Positions 46,656 through 56,460 of a DNA stretch of 64,000 nucleotides are shown piece after piece. This DNA is from Escallonia rubra. Lineage: Eukaryota > Streptophyta > Magnoliopsida > Escalloniales > Escalloniaceae. A program made the translations under genes and the position numbers. The notes beneath the pieces are model-generated. The model was not told where the DNA came from and ran no database searches. It saw nothing but the letters and a program-made list of their open reading frames with translations. Each line of letters opens with the position of its first letter. Positions within the stretch are counted from its first letter, which is position 1. The stretch covers positions 62,001 to 126,000 of the forward strand of contig JAVXUO010002692.1 of assembly GCA_033065855.1 (NCBI GenBank). Reading direction: 5' to 3'.

Positions 46656-47221
46656 TATATTAAAAAGACTCGTGACGATTCCTTGGGAAGAGGCTTAATT
46701 GGGCTGGCTTTAGTCGAGTAATTGAGAGTCTCTTTGTCGCTTGGAGTGTGCTGCTGCTGCTGCTGTACTTTTTTTTGTGTCTTAATGGGGCTTTATAGTT
46801 CCCAAGTTCCAACAGAGAAGGGGGGTGGGTTGGGGAGTGGGGGGGGGGGGCAGTGGTGTTCCCTCCGAGTCCCAAGAAAGGAAAAGAAGATCAAATCTTG
46901 TGGGTGTATCTCCATAATGTGTTAGAAAGGACACTGATCTTAATAGCAGTCTTTGTGTTGGCTAAACCCAAGCACACACCAATCTGATCAGATTAGAGAA
47001 CACACACATACACACAGTACAGAGAGTGTGTGAAGGAGACACGACCGGTTAAGCGCGAGAGAGTGTGTGAAGGAGACAGGACCAGTTAAGCGCGTGTGTT
47101 TTATAATACTTTTTGTATGTTTTATAAGTACATTTTGTTTTTAATATCATTTTTTTAAAAAATTGATATCGAACATATAATTTTTGCCCCCCCCTAAAAA
47201 ATATTCCTGGTTCCGCCCCTG

Positions 47222-48109
47222 CATATACAACACATATACAACACTCTCATGCACACACTACACCCACGTATACACTACAGCCTCCAAAGCATCACCCTCA
47301 CAAACATCTCACAAGTCACAGCCTTGTCTCTCGGCATAAAAACCCACGAAGAAGTACAAGGTTTCTCACTCTATAACACAAACACAGCCGTAACCCACCA
47401 AAATCTCACGGTTATGCAACCATTGAACCCACTGCCTCACGGCAGTGGTGTTCTTCTTGCTTATATACCCGTTTACACCAAAAAACCACACACACAAAGC
47501 AAACACATAGCAAACACATACACCGAAAAATCTTGGCAAACCCATGGTTCACTCATCTCACGCAGCCACACTCAACACATACGACAGCCACCATGGCTGC
47601 CCCAGCTTCTCTCTTCCCTTTGGCAGTCATGGCTGCCATGGCCTCAACCCAGAAGGTACAAAAAAAGCCCCTAAACCCATATAAATCTCACGGGGTTCTT
47701 TTGTGCCCCTCTAAAACTGAAATTTATTAAATGAATCAGACAGAGAAAAGCTGAAAAAATTAACTTGCCGAAAGGATTTATTAGATCGTTGGAATTTCTT
47801 CGCCATGATCTTCACTTCTCTCTCAACCTCTCTCTCTACCCGTTAATCATAATGAAGAAAGAGAGAGAGAGCACTGTGAGGGAAAACGACTTTTCAGACT
47901 ATATGGGTATGTGTGGGGTGTGTGTGTGTGTGTGTGTGTATAACGTATCGGCCGGTCACCGTCCGTCCGACCATCACCCGTTGCCGTCGTTGTCTCGGTG
48001 AGGTGGGTTTATGGCGGTGGACGGAGGACAGAAACGGCGCCGACAGAGATAGAGAGAGAAGAGAGAGAAAAGAAAGAGCGGCGGGAAGAAAGAGAAGAAA
48101 ATTAGGTTT
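47222..48109. other. CA-rich DNA resuming after hAT element 2, then GA/TG runs
   Basis: Low-complexity sequence similar to 44561-45251 up to about 47560. Then come a region with GCCACCATGGCTGCC, a GAGAGAGAG run (47860) and a GTGTGTGTG run (47923-47940). Short frames at 47249-47674 and 47765-48001 have no recognised domain. Confidence 0.45.
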
Positions 48110-48536
48110 AAAGTCGGGACTTTTAGCGACGATCTATACCGTCGTTAAAAAGTTGTCGGTAAAAGTCTTTTCTAAATTTTTTTAAATGATAGAATAAATT
48201 TAGCGACGGCTTTTTAGTGACGGAATTGTTCCGTCACCACAAGATAGATTTAGCGACGGAATGTGTTCTGTCACTAAAACCCCGTCGCTAAATATTTTTC
48301 AAAAAACATTTAAAAAATTCGAACAAAAATAGAAAATTGGGTAAAAACTTTTAGCGACGGATATTCCGTTGGTAAAAGTCTGCCATGAACATCCGTCGAT
48401 AAATGTTTTTACCGACGGGACATTCTGTCGGTAAAAATGTTTACCGACGGATCTTTAACAATGGTTATATTCGTCGCTAAATATGCCTTTTAGCGACGAA
48501 TTTTGGTCTGTCGCTAAAGACTATTTTCCTTGTAGT
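48110..48536. mobile_element. Right end of a CACTA-like element with CCGTCGCTAAA arrays
   Basis: Many copies of TTTAGCGACGG and inverse forms such as CCGTCGCTAAA and ACCGACGG lead up to TTTTCCTTGTAGTG ending at 48536, the inverse of a CACTACAAGG terminus. No corresponding left terminus was found in the window, so the element is truncated or its left end has been overwritten. Confidence 0.65.
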
Positions 48537-49262
48537 GTAAGTTTTTGTTTCAATTTAATTTATTTAACGAATTAAAATGACATTACCCTTGTTATATGCA
48601 TTTGCATGGCACAAGCTTAGTTAGAAGGGTATTTCCATGAGAAAGTGGAGATAAGGAACAGTTTTACAATAGTTTTGTCAATTACAGGGGATATTATAGC
48701 CAAAGTTGTAAATACATATATTCTACAGGGGACATCTTTAATTTGTATTTAATCCTTAATGTATTTAATTCTCAGTTACGCGTAGATAAAAAAATGCATA
48801 TTTGAGAATGAATAACGAGAAAAAGTATTAGTCAAACTCTATGTTTTTCTTTACAAAACAAAAAAAGAATAATAGTAATTTCTTTTTAATTCAAACGAGA
48901 ACAACAAAACATAGAAAACTGATAAATTCACTCCAAACTTAAGTTCGTCCGGACTCCAAATGGATTTAGTGACACTTGTTAATAATACAATTTTAACCTT
49001 TAAAAACAAAAATGAAGTGGAAAGGTTCAAATCCCAGAAAATATATAACGAATTTCCAACCTTTTAACTTCGATACTTTAACCAAATGTAACACTAGTAA
49101 CACAAGAACTTTTAGTGACAAATATGGGTGGTGATTGTGGTTAAAGGTTAAAATTGTAGCATATCATCCCTGTAGAGGGAAGTCCTTAGATGAAAAAATA
49201 ATCTTCTGAATCACAATCCGAAATCATTTATTTGTTTTATGCGTATTCAACTCAGGAAACTG
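48537..49262. other. No recognised gene
   Basis: AT-rich DNA without frames or repeats of note. A phrase GGTTCAAATCCCAG at 49025 resembles a tRNA B box, but no tRNA or SINE structure surrounds it. Confidence 0.4.
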
Positions 49263-50215
49263 TGGTATATCATAATTCCTAGGAATAAATCTGCGATAAT
49301 CAACTGCAAGCAATTTTTTCGGTACAAAGACCATGAATTTCAAGATTCCCTTGATACCACGACTCCCTTAGATGAGCAATAGGTTCACTCCCCCTATGAT
49401 GAGCATCGATAAGGCAATTGCCACCACTATAAATTAAAGATTAGCATCAAGCTACACGAAGACTCACTCTGATACCAGCCTAAAGCATGATGGAAGCATA
49501 TAGACTCGGTATTGCACGACTTGAGCAGTACTAGTAGATACCATTCTTGTTGAACGACAATAAAAACCCTGATACACCATATTTGTGATGAACGCACACG
49601 ACACACGTGAGAACAAATTCTCAAAGAGCAAGAAATGAAACTTCATCAACCAAAGATTGCACAGTGCTGTGGGTACAATTAGAGTTATGCTTAGACACTC
49701 CTATACGCTTGAAAACACTTGCATTCTAGAATGATACCGACTTCATTTAGTAACCTAATAAAACTAAATTTGACAAAAAAAACCCTAAAAACTTTTTAAA
49801 CAAAGAATAAATATCCAAGAACTTAAAATTCAAAAAATCAAGTAATAGAATGTTGAAAACATAATATTTGATGCACCTTTTTCCTTTCTATAGTGCCACT
49901 TTATCATAGATTTTGGTACCTAGATCTTGTGATAACTACGATACATAGATCTGGATTTATTTCGAGAAAAGAGTTGACAATTCTATAAATGTCAGCATTA
50001 ATGTCACATTGATGGGCATCGTAACCAATGATACTTGGGGACTCAGAATCTCTTTTAAGCGTACACCCATACCAACCAGTGTACAAATGTGACAGATCAG
50101 TTTACTGTTTACTACACCAATCGCTGTACATTATTTATGTGGATACTGCCTAACACTTTATGTCACGTCACCATCAGGACTTGGATGCAAAAGCTATCCA
50201 AACAAATAAAGAAAG
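49263..50215. repeat. Copy 2 of the dispersed duplication shared with 36030-43075
   Basis: A compact version whose successive blocks match 36030-36780, about 41420-41450 and 42916-43075 in order and orientation. In copy 1 the blocks are separated by the CACTA element, the MITE and the CACC-rich repeat. CTCTGATACCA at 49464-49474 reads TGGTATCAGAG on the minus strand, suggesting a copia primer-binding site at the LTR/leader junction. Confidence 0.65.
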
Positions 50216-50665
50216 GGAGGTTCCTCTCTCTACTTCTGATTATATACTACGGAGTAATTTCATAAAATCTAGATTCTAGCTAGAGTCCAGATTCACTTTA
50301 TTTTTCGTTTAGTCTTTAGAGTTAAAGGTGTACAGACTTTTGCAAACAAAATGCAGCACAATGATACATGTGATGTAAATGTAATCATCTGAAAGTTGAT
50401 ATTACTTCCGACAATAATTTGACAAGAGATTATTACAATTTTGACAATGCTAATCTAATTTTCCTCTGTCTTGAATATATTTAATTTTTGTATCATCAAA
50501 AACGTATTTTAGTGACAATTATTGATATTTTCATGACAAACATGAGAAAAATTAGCATATTAGAACGTCACAATCACCTTTTTTCGGCTCACGGTAAGGA
50601 CATTTTCTTTTAAACAGTTATAATGACTAATAAAGGTCTAAAATTAATCATCATCATTGTACTAA
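50216..50665. other. No recognised gene
   Basis: AT-rich DNA between the dispersed duplication and the MULE-like end. Nothing recognised. Confidence 0.4.
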
Positions 50666-50830
50666 GAGTTAATTACGTATTGACCATTGAATTATTAGAC
50701 AAACTTCACTTTAGCCACTAGATATTAATTTGTGTCAAAGTGACAACTGATTTTTTAATTTTGTCCAAACAAGGTCATTCCGTTGAATCGAGCCTATCGG
50801 CGTCCCTTTAATTCCCTTTAGTGAGGGGTA
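50666..50830. mobile_element. MULE-like terminal sequence (left end only)
   Basis: GAGTTAATTACGTATTGACC and the following TTTAGCCACTAGATATTAATTTGTGTCAAAGTGACA resemble in layout the TIRs at 6291 and 57561 (G/G/T then AATTAC, then tracts repeating the theme). A right-hand partner was not found before the GC-rich fragment at 51440. The link to MULEs rests on this resemblance and on the GRF gene that follows. Confidence 0.35.
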
Positions 50831-50992
50831 AACACGTCAATTTGTCTATTATATATCTTCCCCTCTTCTTTCCCTCCATAATTCTTTCCCGCCCAGCCTC
50901 TCATCTCCTTTTCCCTCCTTTTCATTCTTCCACATCACAAGACATTCCACTCCTTCTTCCACAGCAAAAACTCCCATTCCACTCCTCCTTCC

Positions 50993-51332
50993 ATGGGTTG
51001 CTATTGTCGAAAAAGTCCAATAATTAAGACAGACCCCAAAAAATCCAGGAAGAAGATTTATGACTTGTGGAGCTGAAAATGAAGATCCATGTGAGTATTT
51101 CTTTTGGATTGATCCACCCATGTGTGAAAGGGCTGTGCAAGTGATACCTGGACTGCTAAGAAGAATCAATGGAAATGCTGAGGATGTTCGAAGGTTTATG
51201 ATGCAAACTGAAGGGAAACATGAACAATTGGTGACATATGAGAAAAAATTGAGAAGCTATCAATGGAAGGAAAAGATATTGTGGTTTGTATTGTTGTGCT
51301 CATGGGTGTTCTTTGTAACGAGCTTCAAGTAA
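50993..51332 (+). pseudogene. GRF-type zinc-finger protein gene with one frameshift
   Basis: ATG 50993 starts MGCYCRKSPIIKT in one frame; the chain continues in a second frame as KNPGRRFMTCGAENEDPCEYF and FWID down to the stop at 51332. Together they show the complete GRF finger: CxC, NPGRRF, C, then C-x-Y-F-x-W-x-D. A C-terminal helix-like segment ends with a hydrophobic stretch (KILWFVLLCSWVFFV) that could be a membrane anchor. The frame change lies near the AAAAAA run at 51031-51039. A CT-rich leader precedes it, and a MULE-like end lies 327 bp upstream of the ATG. A sequencing error in the A run would make it an intact gene of about 112 residues. Confidence 0.72.
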
Positions 51333-51439
51333 AAAAGAACCACAAACAACAGTTTGCTTTTGGAGATTGGGGACTTATGATCTGGCAAACATGTAATGTA
51401 ATGAGATTGGAGACTTGTGTTCTTTGTAATGTTAGTGTT

Positions 51440-51665
51440 TTTAATGTAATGCCAAGGAAAGTGGGTTCGTACCTACGTGGAGGTGCCACAAAGGCTGCAG
51501 TCCGAGTCAGCTTCCAAGTATGCAAAGTGAGAGACAGTGAGGGCGGAGTAAGGACAGAGAGCAAAGCTCTCCAGACAGGCCGCGAGGGCTGGCAACGCTG
51601 TGCAGACAGAGCGACGACTAACAGGGCCGGCAGTCGGCAAACCATTAGGGACAGGAACTGATGTT
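51440..51665. repeat. Fragment of the GC-rich LTR-like element found at 60194-62437
   Basis: The text GAGGTGCCACAAAGG...GCAGTC, CTTCCAAGTA...GCAAAGTG, CGCGAGGGCTGGCA and ACAGGGCCGGC follows 60220-60420 in order with scattered changes. Overlapping ORFs on both strands here come from this fragment. Confidence 0.75.
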
Positions 51666-52124
51666 GGACCTTGTTCGGCCAGCTATCAGAACATTTTGGG
51701 TTTTTAAGAGCCCTACGATAAATTACCATATAAATACTAACGATATTTGTGAAAAACAAAATAAAACTTAGTGAAAGAACCTTAAAATGAACGCATTTCC
51801 GTTTTCGAGATGGATATGAGAATAGCAACGAATAAAATTAGGTAAAAAGGAAGCAAAATATAGTGTAAACAAACGGAATGAAGGTTTCATTTCAAAAAGA
51901 AAAAAAAAACTCAGAATACAAAACCAAGAAATAGCTACTGATATTTGAAGTGAAAGTGAACAACCCCTTATTTAACAACGGAAAGCGCTGAAATAACTTG
52001 AAAGTTACTGAACCTAAGAGACCAAATACTCAAATTATCAAAGAAAACTTAACTAATCAAAAGAAACACAACAAATACACTTATTCTAGCAAGATTTGAT
52101 TCGCTACTACATTGAACGAGGATG
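51666..52124. other. 3' flank of BAHD-2, no other gene
   Basis: AT-rich DNA downstream (on the minus strand) of the BAHD-2 stop codon. No canonical AATAAA was found close to the stop on the minus strand; only weak A/T-rich variants are present. Confidence 0.4.
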
Positions 52125-53414
52125 CTACTTGATCGACGATGCGAATACTATAACGTCTGGATCGGCTTCCAAACCGAGCATATCTGCCTTTGTCACGCTC
52201 ACCTTTACTTCAATTCCAGTACCACATTCTGTATCCTTCAAGGCAACCATCTCAGCAGGCACGCTATCACCTGTTACAAAGCACGGGTTTCCCCAGCCAA
52301 AATCCGCTCCGTATAGAGGAAACCTGCACAAGCTCGACAGCCAGTAAAAATCTACCTTATCGTCATGCATGATTTCGCGTACTTCCTTCAATTTCTCAAA
52401 TACGAGCGAAAACAGTTCATCAGCGTTCGAAGCTTTCTCACATTCCGTGAGGGTATTCTTTATCGCATCCCTCACCAAAACGACCAGGTCGTGCAACTCC
52501 AGCTTGTCCTGTTCGCCCATGAACTTTATAGGAAATTCAATGTAACAGTTTCCAAAAGAATCACTTGGTATACGCATGGATGTTCTGCCTCGTAAGTTCA
52601 TAGTGAGTGACATGACAGATGGCCTCAGGTGTCCATGTATTGCTCGAGAAGCACGAATGAGGCCCCTCCATATACACGCTGTCGCCACCTCCACCTTTGA
52701 AGGATGATGTAGTATGCCAGGGACAACCTTGGCTTTTAGAGATGAAACTGCAGATCCATCAAATAGAAATTTCTTCGTGACATATTTAGCCCCGGTTTTC
52801 CCTCCCGGAGGCGGCTTGATCCCATCTATATCTTTCGTTGGGAAGGCAGACCTCTCGTAATTCAAAGGCTTGATCGTTCCTAATTTGCTCATGGCAGCCC
52901 AATCACTAATGAGGGTGCACCCGGTAAATCCATCAGCTATAGCATGCGAAGTACAAACAGCTAATGCTACGCCACCACATTCAAATGTTGTGACTTGTAC
53001 TGCCACCAACGGAGTTGTGTCCGAGTTGTATTCCCCAATATCTCTAGGGAAATAATCATTTAAGAGGTCAAGATTCTTATTAACCTCGGAGAGAAATTCA
53101 GCGAGTTTAACTCTAGCCGTAGCTTCATAATATAGAGCCCCTTGATCGTTACAATTAATAGAGAGACCATCTTTTGCAAATCTTCCAGCCAGCGGGTAAA
53201 AGACGCTTAAGGTCTCCGATAAAGATTTCTTGAACTGTTCATGCTTGTCAGCATCTACAATTGTGTCTTGACCCTCGAACGAGTAGAAATAGACGAGCGG
53301 TATATGCATTTTAGGAGCCAGCTGCTCAAAGAAGGTCACCATGTAGGTTTTTTTCTCATCTGGGGTTGGAGTTGATGGTTTTATGAGCTCGCTAGACAAG
53401 ATTTGAACCTCCAT
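52125..53414 (-). CDS. BAHD acyltransferase, vinorine-synthase-like clade III (BAHD-2)
   Basis: An uninterrupted 429-residue frame from ATG 53414 to the stop at 52125. The catalytic HxxxD is HAIAD at residues 157-161 and the structural motif DFGWG is intact at 371-375; YPLAGR is at 73-78. It aligns with BAHD-1 (2320-3630) from the first residue, with long identical stretches (for example FFEQLAPKMHIPL at 28-40) and two short gaps: near 180-190, and near 230-238 where BAHD-1 is longer. No signal peptide or membrane segment is evident, as expected for cytosolic BAHD enzymes. Clade III members acylate alkaloid, terpenoid or aromatic alcohols, but the substrate cannot be inferred. A possible short upstream exon (ATGCATAT, 53520-53513, before GTAAGA) would join in frame to 53421, with lower confidence than for BAHD-1. 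Confidence 0.94.
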   Translation of the reverse strand: MEVQILSSELIKPSTPTPDEKKTYMVTFFEQLAPKMHIPLVYFYSFEGQDTIVDADKHEQFKKSLSETLSVFYPLAGRFAKDGLSINCNDQGALYYEATARVKLAEFLSEVNKNLDLLNDYFPRDIGEYNSDTTPLVAVQVTTFECGGVALAVCTSHAIADGFTGCTLISDWAAMSKLGTIKPLNYERSAFPTKDIDGIKPPPGGKTGAKYVTKKFLFDGSAVSSLKAKVVPGILHHPSKVEVATACIWRGLIRASRAIHGHLRPSVMSLTMNLRGRTSMRIPSDSFGNCYIEFPIKFMGEQDKLELHDLVVLVRDAIKNTLTECEKASNADELFSLVFEKLKEVREIMHDDKVDFYWLSSLCRFPLYGADFGWGNPCFVTGDSVPAEMVALKDTECGTGIEVKVSVTKADMLGLEADPDVIVFASSIK

Positions 53415-53552
53415 GTCGCTCCTGGTTCAAAATAACAGAATTAACTCTTACAGAGAAATTTGCTTTTCTCTTCAATCTGTATATTCTTGTAGAAAGAACA
53501 TGAACATCTTACATATGCATGGCCGCTTGTTTATGAAGTGTTCAATCTGTGC

Positions 53553-53558
53553 ATTATA
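53553..53558 (-). promoter_or_regulatory. TATA-like box upstream of BAHD-2
   Basis: The minus strand reads CTATAATG here, about 140 bp upstream of the BAHD-2 start codon and about 35 bp upstream of the alternative ATG at 53520. Position and sequence are compatible with a core promoter, but other AT-rich candidates exist. Confidence 0.3.
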
Positions 53559-53591
53559 GATAGATGTGCATGTCATTAGTGGCATTTTTGC

Positions 53592-53720
53592 AGTATCGTT
53601 ACATTACAACATGTGATCCACAATATAGTCCATTTTACCGGCTGTCCATTTAACCTGATCTACAGTATTGTTACATTACAACATCTGATCTACAATATAG
53701 TCCATTTAACCTGCTGTCTC
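53592..53720. repeat. 72-bp tandem duplication in the BAHD-2 upstream region
   Basis: The unit with GTTACATTACAACAT, TGATC, ACAATATAGTCCATTT and CTGTC starts at 53592 and again at 53664, with a few differences. It sits 180-310 bp upstream of the BAHD-2 start codon, where it could duplicate regulatory sites. BAHD-1 has no such repeat at the equivalent place. Confidence 0.8.
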
Positions 53721-55369
53721 TTATCTCGGGCAACCACGCATCAACTAAATTTAGGGTCCGCGCAGGAAATAGTGGGAAAGTGAGGTTATACCTAGCATTC
53801 AATTGGATGCAAATCTAATCTTTAACCAAAAAATAAAAAAATGGAAATGTTGTCAAACCTCATAAAATAAACAGTACGCTTCAATTTTCTAGCCTCGGCC
53901 TCTTGCGTATAAAAATCTTAACCACGTTAATTCTGTCATAACCTAAATATTATGTGGTTTCAGATCATTATCCTGACTATATGTAACCGTTGGATGAGAG
54001 GGTCAATGCGATAGGTACCACTAGTCTCAAACCACACAATATCTTTTACTTGCATAGATTCCACCCATGAGAAAAAGAAAATTTATATCACGTACATAAA
54101 AATATTGTCACTTTACTATATGTAGCATAATTGTACTGAAAACCTGAAGGACTTCAATTTGTCGAGAGACCAAAGAATAAAAAATAAAAATAAAAAGATG
54201 GAGACAACATTCACATAAAACCCTACTGAAATCTTCCTATTTTGGTAAACGAGGGTAATCTCTCCTCACCAGTGCTTCATTTGAGATGTCATATCTCAAA
54301 TGTTTATCTTGACAGCTTTGCTCTTCTCAGATAGCCCACCGCGATCCTTTTCGAACCCTCCAACAGGAAAAGAACTTGTACATGTTCCATATTATGGTGG
54401 TCAGGCCCTTATCTTATATTTATAAGGGATGTTTGAGCCTTTCTACACATTTCAATTTTAGGGAAGAGAAGGATTATTACAGAAAATATGCATGGGAACT
54501 CTCGTCTTATCACCTAAAAGAGAGTAAGTCTGAGCTCCAAATCTTTCTTTTATATTCTTACAACTCGATCTCAAGTGTAAGACGACGGTTTGTGGTGTAC
54601 TAAATCAGTCATTTAGATTATGGTGATGCGTGCAGAATTTCCTACTCTGATATTAGGAGCTTCATCCATACGGTACAGATATACCAGGTAAATTTGTACG
54701 TTTCTACGTTGACGGCACTTGGAATAAGAAATTCCTCCATATTTGCCCCCAAACAACAAAAAGGCTTCTAGTTCTACCATCAGGAGTCAATGCATGGTAA
54801 TCACTTCAACTGTAAAGCACTCGTGAAGGCGCAAAACTTTGTTTTTCTCAGAGTACACCCTACCCTACCCTACCCTACCCTACAAGTGCATCTCCTTGTC
54901 GTTTTAGACATTATGAAGTAATAAAACATTTATTTCCATTCTACACACCGACAAATAAAACGAGTGAAACACATAGATGCACGTCATGAAAGACTTTGCA
55001 ACTTTCAATTTATCACACAAATTGGATAATGTTAGAGTACGTATAAAGTAGCTAGCCTCGATTCCTAGAACACAGTTCTATTAATCATTAACTATTTAAG
55101 TAACTTTTAGCTGCAAAATAAAATTTATTGATTGATCAATTCTAAAACTATATCTAATCAATGTATCAACATATTAGGACTTAATTTTGAGTATTAATAC
55201 CTCAAAAAACCTTTATGATAACAAAAGAAACAAATATAAAACAAAATTGTAAAATAGTTTTAAAAATTAAGTCACATCACTTTGTAAATTATAATCAAAA
55301 GATCTTGATTTGTAAATTAGTTATATTTGATTTCATACATGATTTTTGTATTTTACATTTTTGAGATTT
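53721..55369. other. No recognised gene; distal upstream region of BAHD-2
   Basis: AT-rich DNA; a short plus-strand frame at 54376-54603 has no recognised domain. A run of five exact CCCTA pentamers lies at 54858-54882 (see separate entry). Confidence 0.4.
54858..54882 (+). repeat. (CCCTA)5 microsatellite
   Basis: Five exact CCCTA units. It resembles but is not the plant telomere repeat CCCTAAA, so I treat it as a simple microsatellite. Confidence 0.95.
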
Positions 55370-56460
55370 TTATTTTATTTTAGAAGTACTTTTTGAGGTG
55401 TTGGTAGTGAAACTTAAGACCTTATATGTTGGTATATTGAATAGGTAGAATTTTAAAAGGTGCAGAATTGAATTTCTATTCTTATAAAGTTTAGCAAATT
55501 TATGCCAATAATATCCGTGAATTTTCAATAATAAATTATGGTGGAAAGTCATGATGCATGTGTAACTTTAATAAGTAGAGGGTTTTAAAGTATTTTTGAT
55601 GTGCTAGTAGCGAAAATTAAGACCTTATATGTTTGTATATTAAATAGCAAGAAGGTGCAAAATTGATTTTCTACTCTTATAAAGTTTAGTAAAATTATAC
55701 CAATAATACCTAGGAATTTTTTAATTATAAATTACAGTGAAGAATCATCATGCATGTATGACTTTAATAAGTAGATATTTTTTAAGTACTTTTCGGATGG
55801 TAATAGTGAAAAATAATATTAAAGAGTCATCATGCATGTGTGACTTTAATAAAGAGAGGTTTTTTAAGTACTTTAATTTTGAGGTGTTAGTAATGAAAAT
55901 TAAACCTTATATGTTAGTATAATGAATAGGTAGAGTTTAGAAGGTGTAAAATTGATTTTCTACTCTTATAAAGTTTAGTGAAATTATGCCAATAATACCT
56001 GCGAACTTTTCAATAATAAAATATAGTAAAAGTCATGATGCATGTATAACTTTAATAAGTAGAGATTTTTAAAGTAATTTTAGGATGTTAGTAGTGATGA
56101 TTAGGACCTTATATGTTAGTATACTGAATATGTAGAGTTTTAGAAGGTACAGAATCGATTTTCTACTCTTATAAAGTTTAGTGAAATTATGCCAATAATA
56201 CATGTGAATTTTTTTTAATAATAAGTTATAGTAATAAGTCATGATGCAAGTGTAACTTTAATAAGTAGAGGTTTTAAAAATATTTTTGAGGTGTTAGTAG
56301 TGAAAATTAAGACCTTATATGTAAGTATATTGAATAGGTAGAGTTTTATAAAGTGCATAATTAGTTTTCTACTCTTTAAAGGTTAGTAAAATTATGTCAA
56401 TAATACCCGCAAATTTTTTTTATAATAATTAACGTAAAGAGTCATGGTACATGTACGTCT
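55370..56460. repeat. AT-rich tandem array, period about 203 bp, five units
   Basis: The anchor CCTTATATG occurs at about 55421, 55623, 55904, 56107 and 56313. Each is followed in order by ATTGAATAGGTAGA, TTTCTACTCTTATAAAG, TTATGCCAATAATA, AATAATAAATTATAG, AGTCATGATGCATG and TTTAATAAGTAGAG. The larger gap between the second and third anchors contains an extra partial unit. Diverged material of the same kind stands at 60040-60193 and may continue at 62438. The array is non-coding. Confidence 0.85.

Larger units (their letters stand above)
45252..47221 (+). mobile_element. hAT element 2 (1970 bp) carrying a captured host-gene fragment
   Basis: The left end CAGGGGCGGACGCACG and the reverse complement of the right end CAGGGGCGGAACCAGG form the short terminal repeats known for a group of plant hAT elements. 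Both sides continue with G-rich/C-rich runs (GGGGGGGC near 45276, GCCCCCCCC near 47186). Exact 8-bp flanking duplications are present. No transposase is recognisable. Instead it contains a STAR/KH gene exon (45714-45802) and an internal direct duplication (about 46165-46325 and 46485-46655). Confidence 0.87.

Noticed and set aside
49020-49040. tRNA gene suggested by GGTTCAAATCCCAG
   Set aside because: No A box, acceptor stem or cloverleaf could be found around it.
54858-54882. Interstitial telomere repeat
   Set aside because: The unit is CCCTA, not CCCTAAA; a simple pentamer microsatellite explains it.
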